Source: a virus. From it: a DNA stretch of 52,408 nucleotides. Positions within the stretch are counted from its first letter, which is position 1, and the number at the start of each line of letters is the position of its first letter. The notes below the pieces were generated by a model. The model was not told the origin of the DNA. It did no database searches and saw only the letters and a list, made by a program, of their open reading frames with translations. This document shows positions 14,749 to 23,256 of this stretch, in pieces. The stretch is from positions 1 to 52,408 of the IMG/VR virus record IMGVR_UViG_3300034101_004850; one strand, written 5' to 3'. Position numbers and translations under genes: made by a program.

Positions 14749-15134
14749 TAAAATGGAACCTCTGCATACGTCTTGTATGAAGGAAAATCGTTTGCAGGCT
14801 TATCTTTTGCCAAACTGTATGTAGTCACAGAAATTGAATCTGCATTAATTTCGTATGAACTTCTCTTAATACCGTCTTTATCTGTCCAATTTTCTTCATA
14901 AATTTTACCAACTATTGTTACTTCCATGCCTTTTCGAATTACAGACTTAGATTGATCGGCAAGTGTTCGCCATGCCTTTACGGTCCACCATGAAGTGTTT
15001 TTGTCTTCCCACGCACCTGTTGTATCATTTTTAACACGATCATTTGTTGCAACTCTAAAACGAAGACCATTCGATCCGATAGCCTCTGGGTCACTTCCAA
15101 CTCGACCTACGATTGTAATTGTTGGGTTAGCCAT
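14748..15134 (-). CDS. ssb: Single-stranded DNA-binding protein
   Basis: This 128-aa protein has the bacterial SSB OB fold: MANPTITIVGRVGSDPE, FRVATNDR, TSWWTVKAW, VIRKGMEVTIVGKI and YEINADSI. The Trp and aromatic residues are those that stack on ssDNA. The start at 15134 has ATAAGGAGC 7 nt upstream; a longer in-frame start at 15167 lacks one. The protein ends YAEVPF instead of the DDIPF-like tail that recruits partner proteins, so the tail is shortened but still hydrophobic. It is separated from recA by two oxygenase genes. Confidence 0.92.
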   Translation of the reverse strand: MANPTITIVGRVGSDPEAIGSNGLRFRVATNDRVKNDTTGAWEDKNTSWWTVKAWRTLADQSKSVIRKGMEVTIVGKIYEENWTDKDGIKRSSYEINADSISVTTYSLAKDKPANDFPSYKTYAEVPF

Positions 15135-15170
15135 TTTTTTGCTCCTTATATTAGTGCTTGAAAGCATTTG

Positions 15171-16133
15171 CTACAAGCTAAGTTCTTTTCCATCTATGTA
15201 GAATATTTTATCATTATCAATAAATAATGGCAATAGGTGTGAAAAATCGCTTGTCTCTTTACCATCAATAACAATTCTTCTAGATGTTTCGCCATCATTA
15301 ACAAAAGATAGAACCTTCTCTTTTTCTTTTTCTAGCCAATTTTCTACACCATGTTTTGCCGCACCTTCATGCCATTCAGAAGACCCAACATACTGTTTAG
15401 ACGCAAAAACCCTTACGAATATTTTATTGCTTCCTTCATTTGCAGCACGTGCACTGTGCCAGTATGGTCTTCCAGATGGGAATGCTGTTATGTCTCCCAT
15501 TTTAGGCTTGTATGTTGTCATAGACTTTTCATTTTCACTAATAAAATCTACTTCCCCACCCTCATAATCATCATTCAAATAAAAAGTATATGTGACAATT
15601 TGTTTTGGACCTGGCCAGGTATGTCTTTGCTCATGCCAATCAGTATGAATATCTATAGTAAACTCTGAGTCATTATTTATTCTGTGCTGAAGAACTTCTA
15701 TGTCTGAAAAACACATACCATAAATTCCTCTATCTAAAGAGAAATCTCTGCCAGCATACTCTGGCCAGCTATTTTTATCGTAGCTGGAAAAATAATCTTC
15801 GTGAGCTTTTGATATTCCATCTAATATTAGCTTTCTTACAGCAACCTGCTTTTTGCCAACATCAGAAAGGTCTTTCTCTATGTTATTGCTAAAAAATGTT
15901 TTTTTGCCATAGTTATACCAAGTTGACCATGATTTAATTATTGTGCCGTCATCCTTTTCAACTGGGTCTGGTCCATGATAATCTGCATAAGAAGAATCTT
16001 CTGGGAGAGCAAACGCTTTGCCAGAGACATCATCTTCTGATTCTAAAATTGTATTTCTAATTAGATTAATATCTTCTTCAGAGAATATGTCCCTATACAA
16101 AACTACCTTGTCATAAATTTCTTTCTTTATCAT
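15171..16133 (-). CDS. 2OG-Fe(II) oxygenase 3
   Basis: The 320-aa protein has H163-x-D165 (DIHTDWHEQ), a strand TYTFYLNDDYEGGEVDF, H226 in YWHSARAA and R241 in IFVRVF. This is the P4H-like dioxygenase pattern with iron and 2-oxoglutarate ligands. GDITAFPSGRPYWH is the usual strand before the second His. The protein is predicted soluble. Its place between ssb and a small nuclease gene suggests a substrate linked to DNA or replication proteins, but that is inference. Its start overlaps the upstream gene by 4 nt. Confidence 0.8.
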   Translation of the reverse strand: MIKKEIYDKVVLYRDIFSEEDINLIRNTILESEDDVSGKAFALPEDSSYADYHGPDPVEKDDGTIIKSWSTWYNYGKKTFFSNNIEKDLSDVGKKQVAVRKLILDGISKAHEDYFSSYDKNSWPEYAGRDFSLDRGIYGMCFSDIEVLQHRINNDSEFTIDIHTDWHEQRHTWPGPKQIVTYTFYLNDDYEGGEVDFISENEKSMTTYKPKMGDITAFPSGRPYWHSARAANEGSNKIFVRVFASKQYVGSSEWHEGAAKHGVENWLEKEKEKVLSFVNDGETSRRIVIDGKETSDFSHLLPLFIDNDKIFYIDGKELSL

Positions 16134-16432
16134 TCTTCCCCCTTTTGGTTATTAACTAAGTCTTCAAGCGTTGCCCACTCTATTACTGCCAACCTAACCT
16201 TTGATTCAGTTCCTATTATTAATTTAAGAGCTGGGTACATATTCCTATCCACTTTAAATGTATCTGTGCATATTTTTGACCAGACCTCTTTATTTAAATT
16301 AAAAGAAGAGTTAGACTCTTTATAATCTACAAGAAAACCATTCCATTTAGCGTCACCCTTTTGATAGTCCCCACGCCCACTATTTTTTTGAGCCTTGGCT
16401 CCGTCTCTTTTTACTTCAGATCTTTCAGACAT
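16130..16432 (-). CDS. Small PD-(D/E)XK nuclease candidate (Hjc-like)
   Basis: The 100-aa protein has a basic start and GRGDYQKGDAKWNGFLVDYK, where the Asp of KGDA and the D-Y-K of VDYKES match the PD-(D/E)XK metal site. FNLNKEVWSKICTDT follows, as in archaeal-type Hjc or phage resolvase-like nucleases. Length is that of the minimal fold. It could cut branched or damaged DNA. It lies between two 2OG oxygenase genes and overlaps both (4 and 8 nt), so these three are made together. Confidence 0.5.
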   Translation of the reverse strand: MSERSEVKRDGAKAQKNSGRGDYQKGDAKWNGFLVDYKESNSSFNLNKEVWSKICTDTFKVDRNMYPALKLIIGTESKVRLAVIEWATLEDLVNNQKGEE

Positions 16433-17219
16433 TTGGCACCTCTACTTCTTCAATGTTAACATTTAAAAACTGAAAGCCTTCATCTATAAACTTTTTTTCG
16501 TAAGGGTTTCCTACGGAGTGCTCTTTAGAAAAAAAATCACTGTCTACGCTGCTGTCTACTAGACTATCATTATAGTTTATAAATATTCTAGAAAAATATC
16601 TGTCGGTCAAGTAGAACGGCTTTACCGCATGAAAAAATGGACTTGCCGATGGCATTACAACTGCATCTCCAGCAACTGGCTTGTACCTGTAGCTTAAGTT
16701 TAAATCTTTGTTATATGCACATATCTCACCGCCATCGTAATTGTCGTTAAGGTAAAAGTTAACAGTTACTATGTTTTTTTGACTTTTAAATACTCCGTCA
16801 ACATCAAATTCGTCTACGTGGTAGTTCATAAGAAAGTCTGAGTCCCAATTTCTATCTCTAGAGTGATCCAGCTTATATCTAAAAAAATCAATGTTATGAT
16901 TATTTAGATTAACATTATTCCAGTCTTTTATAAAGCTAGGCCAGATTCCATTCTCTTTTGAATATTCAAGCATATAATCTTTTGAAATATAGTCAAACGC
17001 GTCACACATTTCTTTTAAGTATGAGTATTCAGGCAATTCAGATTTCTCAATTTCATCAAAGTTTACAGAAAATCTCCAGCCATTATCATACCAATCTTGC
17101 CATGAGTTATTAACTATTTTCTTATCATCAGAATTTAAAAAATCAACTACGCCTTGGCTATTTTTCAAAATGTTTTTATAAACTACTATCTGAGGAGATA
17201 TAATAATTTTTTCTATCAT
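16425..17219 (-). CDS. 2OG-Fe(II) oxygenase 4
   Basis: The 264-aa product has H134-x-D136 (NYHVDEF), VTVNFYLNDNYDGGEI, GDAVVMPSASPFFHAV with H197, and R211 in FSRIFINY. It is clearly homologous to the enzyme at 15171-16133: the strand VTVNFYLNDNYDGGE is nearly the same as TYTFYLNDDYEGGE. The pair flank a small nuclease gene. The start overlaps the zinc-ribbon gene by 4 nt. A duplicated dioxygenase pair with divergent N-termini suggests two substrates or a heterodimer. Confidence 0.8.
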   Translation of the reverse strand: MIEKIIISPQIVVYKNILKNSQGVVDFLNSDDKKIVNNSWQDWYDNGWRFSVNFDEIEKSELPEYSYLKEMCDAFDYISKDYMLEYSKENGIWPSFIKDWNNVNLNNHNIDFFRYKLDHSRDRNWDSDFLMNYHVDEFDVDGVFKSQKNIVTVNFYLNDNYDGGEICAYNKDLNLSYRYKPVAGDAVVMPSASPFFHAVKPFYLTDRYFSRIFINYNDSLVDSSVDSDFFSKEHSVGNPYEKKFIDEGFQFLNVNIEEVEVPNV

Positions 17220-17368
17220 GAGTTAACCTTTAATTCATTTGGATGACCATTTTTACATTTCCATGTCATAGTAAAAGTATCTTGATTCCAGGTGTATGTA
17301 GTTGAGTTTTCTTCACATTTGGAGCATGGCTTGGCACCATTAATCATTTGTGCATTTTCTAAATCCAT
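17216..17368 (-). CDS. Small zinc-ribbon protein
   Basis: The product has CSKCE and CKNGH separated by about 18 residues, a one-domain zinc ribbon. I chose the ATG at 17368 (50 aa) because CAGGAGATAAAAAA precedes it, like other start sites here. An ATG at 17410 overlapping recA with GAGGAAATAA upstream is also possible and would add 14 residues. The function is unknown; nucleic-acid or protein binding is usual for such ribbons. It sits between recA and an oxygenase gene. Confidence 0.55.
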   Translation of the reverse strand: MDLENAQMINGAKPCSKCEENSTTYTWNQDTFTMTWKCKNGHPNELKVNS

Positions 17369-17396
17369 TTTTTTATCTCCTGAATTAAAAAACTCA

Positions 17397-18407
17397 TTAA
17401 TATTTGGCATTTATTTCCTCGACTAAGTTGCCTACAACATCTGGATTGTCCTTTAAATATGCTACAGCCTTCGCACGTCCTTGAAAACGTTCTCCATTTA
17501 CTGTATACCATGCGCCACCCTTTTCTATAATTCCACACATTTCTGCAACATCTAAAGTTTCTCCAACGCCATCTACACCAAGAGTTTCCCCTTGGTAGTA
17601 AAAGTCGTATTGTCCTGATAAATTTGGGGGGCCGAGCTTGTTGTAATCAATAATCCAGTTAACTGGCCTGCCAACTCTTTGCTCAATAATTTTGTCGCCA
17701 ACTTTAATGCCAGCCTTGATAGCGTTAGCCTCAGCTTCAGAAGACCAGAGTTTGATAACTGTGGAAGAGAAGAACTTGACAGCCATGCCGCCTGTGGGGA
17801 TGTGACTAGCATGCATAGATCCAAACTGATTTCGTTGTTGTGAGATGAGAACAAGTAGTGTGTTTTTGTTTGCATAATTTAACATTTTGACTGCGTGGGT
17901 CATATCCTTTGCTTCTGCGCCGATTTGCTTTGTGTCTTGCAAATCTTTCATTTCATTTCCGTCTTTTTCAAAGTAGATCGCTGGGAGAAGTGCTGATATT
18001 GAATCTACTACAATAAGGTCTACTCCAGCATCCATAAGTTTTGTTGCGACATCTACCATGTCATTAATTGTTTTTGCTGGAGAGTAGATAAGAGAGGAAG
18101 AATCTACTCCTAGTTTTTCTGCCCATGACTGATCGTAAGATGCTTCGGCATCAATCCAGGCACAAGTTTTTCCTTCTTTTTGTGCAAGCGCAATCATTTG
18201 TAAGCAAAACGAAGATTTTCCAGCAGACTTATTTCCCCAAACAAGTGCTTGTCTACCATAACCAAGACCGCCACGTAAAGCAAAGTTTAATCCTATGCTT
18301 GGAGTTAACTGCTTTTCAATTTTAATATCCTGTGCCGATTGAACACGTGCTCTTGTTTTTGGATCGAGCTTTGCTAAAACACTCTCAATTTCTGTAATAG
18401 GGATCAT
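17397..18407 (-). CDS. recA: RecA recombinase
   Basis: The 336-aa protein is a RecA-family strand-exchange ATPase. It has a P-loop WGNKSAGKSS (about 57-66), DAEASYD, Walker B LIVVDSISALLP, the LISQQRNQFG strand that contacts DNA, and the GGMAVKFF loop region. It has the full core, and the C-terminal domain includes the Trp-Tyr-Glu-Gly-like KGGAWYTVNGERFQGR. It should drive homologous pairing during phage replication. It overlaps the upstream gene by 23 nt. P-loop GNKSAGKS differs from the common GPESSGKT. Confidence 0.93.
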   Translation of the reverse strand: MIPITEIESVLAKLDPKTRARVQSAQDIKIEKQLTPSIGLNFALRGGLGYGRQALVWGNKSAGKSSFCLQMIALAQKEGKTCAWIDAEASYDQSWAEKLGVDSSSLIYSPAKTINDMVDVATKLMDAGVDLIVVDSISALLPAIYFEKDGNEMKDLQDTKQIGAEAKDMTHAVKMLNYANKNTLLVLISQQRNQFGSMHASHIPTGGMAVKFFSSTVIKLWSSEAEANAIKAGIKVGDKIIEQRVGRPVNWIIDYNKLGPPNLSGQYDFYYQGETLGVDGVGETLDVAEMCGIIEKGGAWYTVNGERFQGRAKAVAYLKDNPDVVGNLVEEINAKY

Positions 18408-18750
18408 CGTAACTTATATCTCCAACTCTTGTATCTGACCTAGTACACTGAAAGCCTATTAGGTGGTTTGGATAAGGTTTTTCATCCATGTATCCAAGTT
18501 CAAAAAAGAACATATCTTTTTCTTTTTCGTAAGTAACTCTTGCCATACTTCCATTTTTAGTTATAAAATCGTTTGGAAAAACTTGTTCTTGAGTCAATAG
18601 CTCATCCAATATAGACCTAGGCACACCAAGCTTTCCGTTGTGCTTTAATATAGCAACAAGGATGCTTGTTGCTCTCATTGCCTCAAATGTATCTACGATT
18701 CTCTTTGGTGGCTGGTGATCAACAAACTCTATGTCTTCCAATCGATCCAT
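18385..18750 (-). CDS. Hypothetical protein, paralogue A, 121 aa
   Basis: I do not know this family. The segment FEAMRATSILVAILKHNGKLGVPRS, followed by a strand pair RVTYEKEKDMFFFEL, matches the neighbour at 18753-19013 (KSMNATTILIAILNQIGSISVPTK and LSVEYDSETLSFNFKM). The two are therefore tandem paralogues. This copy has an extra C-terminal tail. It lies between dnaE and recA and overlaps recA by 23 nt. A small structural or regulatory part of the replication machinery is plausible. Confidence 0.6.
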   Translation of the reverse strand: MDRLEDIEFVDHQPPKRIVDTFEAMRATSILVAILKHNGKLGVPRSILDELLTQEQVFPNDFITKNGSMARVTYEKEKDMFFFELGYMDEKPYPNHLIGFQCTRSDTRVGDISYDDPYYRN

Positions 18751-18752
18751 AG

Positions 18753-19013
18753 TTATTCTACTTTACCGCTTAGATTATAATCTTCTGAATAATTTCTGAG
18801 GTCCTCAGATTCAACATCTTCTACAGTGTCATTCATCTTAAAGTTAAAAGAAAGAGTTTCACTATCATACTCAACCGATAGCTGCCTATCTTCAGAGTTA
18901 ACCGCTAAAAAATCTTTTGTAGGCACACTAATTGATCCTATTTGATTTAAAATTGCAATTAGTATTGTAGTTGCATTCATAGACTTTAACATTTCCTGAT
19001 TGCTATCTGTCAT
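18753..19013 (-). CDS. Hypothetical protein, paralogue B, 86 aa
   Basis: This is the shorter of two tandem paralogues. A helix MLKSMNATTILIAILNQIG and a beta hairpin (SVPTKDF and QLSVEYDSETLSFNFKM) align with the protein at 18385-18750. The tail is very acidic (DTVEDVESEDLRN). GGAGATAAA lies upstream of the ATG, and the start overlaps the dnaE stop by 4 nt, so it is co-translated with the polymerase. An accessory role for the replicase is possible; no family is recognised. Confidence 0.6.
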   Translation of the reverse strand: MTDSNQEMLKSMNATTILIAILNQIGSISVPTKDFLAVNSEDRQLSVEYDSETLSFNFKMNDTVEDVESEDLRNYSEDYNLSGKVE

Positions 19014-22000
19014 TTTATCTCCTTTACCATAATTGTACCATCTTCTAACGACTTTAGAATTGGTTCACAAATCATTCCTTCTCTCATTTTAGCCAGAGAG
19101 ATAGGGTACATGCTAGAGAATACAATAGCTCTAGTTAAATTCTTTTCTTTATCCGACATAATAAGGTGGGCCATAGTTTTTCCAGCCTTAGTTTTATATG
19201 GAGTATAGCTTATCACAATCCTTTGGTTTTCGTCAATGTCGTATGAGCTCGAATACAAGTATTTCACAAAAGCATCATCCGAATCCCTATTGATTAAATC
19301 AACCTCTACATATCTGGATATTCTATTATCTCCGACAAGAACAAAGTACATTTTATTTGTTTCTATTTTTGTTTGCTCAATATCAAAAAGACCCACTGAT
19401 CCGCTCTCATCGACAAGCTCAATTCTTGACCAGCCATTTCCACGCTTTATGCTCTTTGCCATTCCAAACATGACAAACGATCCAAGCTCTTCAAACTCAT
19501 CAATCGGTCTAGCCTGCGCTTTAATCTTTGGGTCTAAATTAGAAAGATTAAATGATGGTATTCCTAAAAATTCGTAATAAGACTCGGCTTCTTTACCGCT
19601 TCTAGGGTTATCATCAAAAGCAGCCCCGCCAATAGTGTTAAGAGAAGAAATGGCCCTAGAATTAATACCACTGCCTTTCTTGGATGCTTTATCAACAAAG
19701 TCTTTGTAGTTTTCATAAGGTCTCTTTTCTATAATCTTATTCGCAATGCTATCTGAAATAAATTTAACTTCTGCCAATCCAAATCTGATAGAATCTTTCT
19801 GTAATGAAAAGTTTACATCAGATTCATTTATATGTGGTAGCTTAACCTTGATGCCAAGCCTTTTTGCTTCAATCAAATAGCCTGTTCTGGCGTCTTTGTC
19901 TCCTTCGTTTTTAAGGATCGAGAATAAAAATTCCAAAGGATAATAACACTTAAGCCAAGCGGTATAATAAGAAAGCATAGAATAAGCGACAGCGTGACTG
20001 CGATTGAATGAGTATCCAGCATGTGCTTCGAAGTTTTTCCAGAGGTTTTCTGCTTCATCGGTGCTGATATGTTTCTTAGCGCCGTCAATAAATTTATCTT
20101 TGAAAGGACTGAGTTCTTTTGCATCCTGCTTCTTACCGATAACCTTTCTAACCTTGTCTGCTTCCGACCAGGTCATTCCTCCCAAGTGTACGCATGCTTG
20201 CATAACTTGCTCTTGATAAATAATAACTCCGTATGTATTTTCTGTAAAAGGCTTCATTATAGGGTGAGTATAATGAACTGCTTCGTCTCCATGCTTACGC
20301 TTAATATAAGAAGCACCCACTGTATTCATTGCGCCTGGGCGAACCAAAGCATTAGATGCAGCTAAATCTTCAAACTTATCGACCCGCATTTTAATAAGAA
20401 GGTTTGTATATGGGGTTGCTTCTGCCTGGAATATTCCCTTTGTGTATCCATCATTAAATATTTTATAAACATTCTGATCATCAAGCGGTATTTCATATAG
20501 ATTAATCTCTTTACCAGATCTATCTTTAATTGTTTTCAGAGTGTCAGAGATTACAGATAAAGTCTTAAGTCCTAGGGCATCTAGTTTAATAAGACCTATA
20601 TCTGCAACCGTATCCATGTCGTATGCCACGACTGGAATTCTTCCAGACACTTCATCGTTTGCATCTGCTCTAGATTCTATTGGTGCATACTTTCTTAAAT
20701 CATCTTTTGCTACAACAACTCCAGCAGCATGTACTCCAACGCTGCGAATTTTTCCACGTAGCTTTTCAGCTAGCCACGTAACCTCTGGATACTTTGTTCT
20801 AAACTCTTTTGTGTTTGGTGAATCCATAAAGTCTTCAAATGTATCAATCGATTTCATTGCACGATTAACATCGGAAAGTGGAACCATGAACACACGAGCT
20901 GCATCACGAATAACACCTTTATCTTTAAAGTAAGTAAATGTAGAAATAGATGCAACGTGCTTAAACTTCTTCTTTAAATAATCTTTAACCTCTTTACGGC
21001 GACGGTCTTCAAAGTCAGTATCGATATCTGGAAAGTCATTTCGCTCTGGATTAATAAAGCGGAAGAAAAGAAGATCATACTTAATTGGATCGACATCTGT
21101 AATTCCAAGGGCGTAGCAAACTAATGAACCTGCGGCAGAACCACGACCAGGACCAACCATAATATTATTTGACTTTGCCCATGTAATCATATCGGCTACA
21201 ACTAGGAAATATGAAGCAAATGACTTATCTTTAATTATAGATAACTCCTCTGAAATTCTATCCAAGTAGACCTGATCTTTGTCTAGAGATAGTCTTTTAA
21301 GGCCTTCTAAGGCCATATCAGACAGTTTCTTGTCAGCATTGGTCTTTGGGATAGGTAGCAGATCTAGACCCCTATTGAAGTCATATTCTTCAATCTTATC
21401 AGCAATCTCCATTGTATTATCATATATATCTGTACGAGTAATACCTGCCTTATTAAAATCCGCCTCAATTTCAGACCTACTTTGAATAAATAAATTATAG
21501 TCTGCAAATGATATCTTGCGGTCTGGGTATAGATAATTGAATCTATCAAGCATGTCTGGCATTTGTCTAGACATTTCAAAGTCTGCATCTTTATCTGATT
21601 TAGGAGATGTTGATAGAATAAGCATTGCTTCTTCTAAGACTCTATCTTCTTCTTTAGCAAAATGTGCATCTCCAGTTGCCACCGCCTTAATCTTAAGCTC
21701 GTCGGCAAGCTCTAGAAGCTTTGAATTTATTTCTTCTGGATTGTGAGATTGAACCTCAACATAAAAATCTTTACCGAAAGTTTTCTGAAAATCTTTGAGA
21801 ACCATCTTAGCTTCAGAGAACTCGCCTTTCTCGATAGCTTTAGAGATGAGGCCATTAAGGCATCCAGAGAGTACAACAATACCTTCCGCATATTCCTTAA
21901 GCACCTCCCTATCAATACGTGGCTTATGGTAAAAGCCTTCTGTCCACGCAAGCTCCTGCAGGGTATTGATATTCTCTAGACCCTTTTTATTCTTAGCTAA

Positions 22001-22279
22001 AAGAATAATATGATTATACGCCTGAATTGATTTATCTGTCTTAGAAGATCTATCGAATCTATCTGTTGGTGATATGTAAGCCTCAACTCCAAGTATCGGC
22101 TTTATGCCAAGCTTCTTTGCAGCTATCTGCATATCACGATGAGAGGACAATGTGCCGTGATCTGTTATGGCGATTGCTGTTTGACCAGCATCTAACGCTG
22201 CCTGACACAATTCTTCTGGAGAGTTTAGCCCGTCCATAAGCGAGTAGTAAGAGTGAACGTGTAAATGTGTAAAACTCAT
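19010..22279 (-). CDS. dnaE: DNA polymerase III alpha subunit (DnaE-type replicase)
   Basis: The 1089-aa protein is a C-family replicative polymerase of cellular type. It begins with a PHP domain (HLHVHSYYSLMDG, ITDHGTL). The polymerase core has GPGRGSAAGSLVCYALG and the catalytic PDIDTDFEDRRR near residue 415, with a third Asp in IKLDALGLKTL near 563. Helix-hairpin-helix and OB-fold regions follow. The length is close to bacterial DnaE. I chose the ATG at 22279, sharing one base with the upstream stop (TAATG). No clamp, loader or family A polymerase gene is in the window, so host factors may be used. Confidence 0.95.
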   Translation of the reverse strand: MSFTHLHVHSYYSLMDGLNSPEELCQAALDAGQTAIAITDHGTLSSHRDMQIAAKKLGIKPILGVEAYISPTDRFDRSSKTDKSIQAYNHIILLAKNKKGLENINTLQELAWTEGFYHKPRIDREVLKEYAEGIVVLSGCLNGLISKAIEKGEFSEAKMVLKDFQKTFGKDFYVEVQSHNPEEINSKLLELADELKIKAVATGDAHFAKEEDRVLEEAMLILSTSPKSDKDADFEMSRQMPDMLDRFNYLYPDRKISFADYNLFIQSRSEIEADFNKAGITRTDIYDNTMEIADKIEEYDFNRGLDLLPIPKTNADKKLSDMALEGLKRLSLDKDQVYLDRISEELSIIKDKSFASYFLVVADMITWAKSNNIMVGPGRGSAAGSLVCYALGITDVDPIKYDLLFFRFINPERNDFPDIDTDFEDRRRKEVKDYLKKKFKHVASISTFTYFKDKGVIRDAARVFMVPLSDVNRAMKSIDTFEDFMDSPNTKEFRTKYPEVTWLAEKLRGKIRSVGVHAAGVVVAKDDLRKYAPIESRADANDEVSGRIPVVAYDMDTVADIGLIKLDALGLKTLSVISDTLKTIKDRSGKEINLYEIPLDDQNVYKIFNDGYTKGIFQAEATPYTNLLIKMRVDKFEDLAASNALVRPGAMNTVGASYIKRKHGDEAVHYTHPIMKPFTENTYGVIIYQEQVMQACVHLGGMTWSEADKVRKVIGKKQDAKELSPFKDKFIDGAKKHISTDEAENLWKNFEAHAGYSFNRSHAVAYSMLSYYTAWLKCYYPLEFLFSILKNEGDKDARTGYLIEAKRLGIKVKLPHINESDVNFSLQKDSIRFGLAEVKFISDSIANKIIEKRPYENYKDFVDKASKKGSGINSRAISSLNTIGGAAFDDNPRSGKEAESYYEFLGIPSFNLSNLDPKIKAQARPIDEFEELGSFVMFGMAKSIKRGNGWSRIELVDESGSVGLFDIEQTKIETNKMYFVLVGDNRISRYVEVDLINRDSDDAFVKYLYSSSYDIDENQRIVISYTPYKTKAGKTMAHLIMSDKEKNLTRAIVFSSMYPISLAKMREGMICEPILKSLEDGTIMVKEIK

Positions 22280-22485
22280 TAGTATCCGCCTGTGCATTCA
22301 TTTCTAGTATGATATAACCTAATTTTAGTCAATATCTTTTTTGTTGGTGCATATAAATCTTCCTTGCAACATCCGCATTTCATATGCCATTCTCTGGCAA
22401 AGAAATCATACAAAGCGCCCACATAGTTTTTATACTTGTTGGAAACAAAAGTCTCAAACGGGTCTGGGATGTCGTATGTTCTCAT
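22279..22485 (-). CDS. Hypothetical Cys-containing protein, 68 aa
   Basis: The protein has CGCC in HMKCGCCKEDLYAPT and a later Cys and His (LYHTRNECTGGY), a possible zinc site. The first half is helical and aromatic. I do not recognise a family. The ATG has no visible ribosome site. It lies between the terminator after the gp32-like gene and dnaE, and is joined to dnaE by a TAATG overlap, so it is probably needed to start translation of the polymerase. Confidence 0.5.
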   Translation of the reverse strand: MRTYDIPDPFETFVSNKYKNYVGALYDFFAREWHMKCGCCKEDLYAPTKKILTKIRLYHTRNECTGGY

Positions 22486-22505
22486 TATTATATTCTACTA
22501 AATAA

Positions 22506-22533
22506 AGTGGAGGCGGTCAATGCCGCCTCCACT
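22506..22533 (-). terminator. Rho-independent terminator after the gp32-like gene
   Basis: An 11-bp perfect GC-rich stem (AGTGGAGGCGG and its complement) with a 6-nt loop lies 9 nt after the stop of the gene at 22542. On the minus strand it is followed by TTTATTTAG. It should stop or reduce transcription of dnaE and leave the ssDNA-binding candidate highly expressed. Confidence 0.8.
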
Positions 22534-22541
22534 ATTTAATG

Positions 22542-23216
22542 TTACCAGTCTACGCTGCTGCTAGTTGAAGAAGATTCTCGTGTTTCCGAATGAGAGTCTC
22601 CAGTATAAAATGCTTCTTGCTCATCATATGGTACGTGACGAACTGCTGACTTTTCAAGATCAAACAGCTCAATGCTAGAACTATCAAAAGGCGTTTCGTC
22701 TTTTGCTAATGGAATTATTGTATAACTTGTATCTGTTTTTGTTCCTGTACGCTTGATGCGCCACATGAGATTTGTAATACTTCCAATCTCTCCAGCATAT
22801 TCAATTAATGTTGGAGTAATTGCCTTACCACTTGTGCCCTGAGAAAGAATGGCAACATACGGCGCTTCTTTTCCGTCATCAACAAGAACGTTGATGTAAA
22901 GTCTTGCTCTGGCTTTCCATCCAGCCTTTGGATCTTTTCGGTGCTGTTCGTTTGCCCAGTCACGTCCTTCTAGCTCCATTGTATCTAGAGCTTTTCTTCG
23001 GTAGTCTTTGGGATTAGTATGCTCAAGAGCAATAAATCCGCAACCAAATTTTTCGTTATAGTGTGGCGAATCTGGATCAAGCTCTTGCAGAAAACGAATC
23101 TTTACGCTTTCACCATCTTCAATTTTAAACCAACGACCTTTGTTGTCATCGCTTGCTGTATACGTAGGCTTATCTAGTGCCTTGTTTAAGTCTTTTAGAC
23201 CTTTTACTATACTCAT
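22542..23216 (-). CDS. gp32-like ssDNA-binding protein candidate
   Basis: The 224-aa protein has the layout of phage gp32-type proteins: an N-terminal basic/helical segment, an OB-like core starting GRWFKIEDGESVKIRFL, a basic linker (RKDPKAGWKARARLYINVLV), and a Ser/acidic C-terminal tail ending SSSVDW. YINVLVDDGKEAPYVAILSQ parallels the NILVVKDP region of T4 gp32 as I recall it. The start at 23216 has AAAAGGAG 7 nt upstream; an in-frame ATG 29 codons earlier lacks one. It sits between primase and dnaE with its own terminator, as expected for an abundant protein. A second SSB is encoded at 14748. Confidence 0.55.
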   Translation of the reverse strand: MSIVKGLKDLNKALDKPTYTASDDNKGRWFKIEDGESVKIRFLQELDPDSPHYNEKFGCGFIALEHTNPKDYRRKALDTMELEGRDWANEQHRKDPKAGWKARARLYINVLVDDGKEAPYVAILSQGTSGKAITPTLIEYAGEIGSITNLMWRIKRTGTKTDTSYTIIPLAKDETPFDSSSIELFDLEKSAVRHVPYDEQEAFYTGDSHSETRESSSTSSSVDW

Positions 23217-23256
23217 TTGTATTCTCCTTTTATATTGACGATATATATTCGCCTGT

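Noticed and set aside
20541-20933. Plus-strand frame of 130 codons inside dnaE
   Set aside because: Antisense to conserved polymerase motifs; composition follows the DnaE codons and there is no start signal.
22487-22492. TATAAT box before the 68-aa gene
   Set aside because: It ends one base before the ATG, too close for transcription to include the start codon, and no -35 is present.
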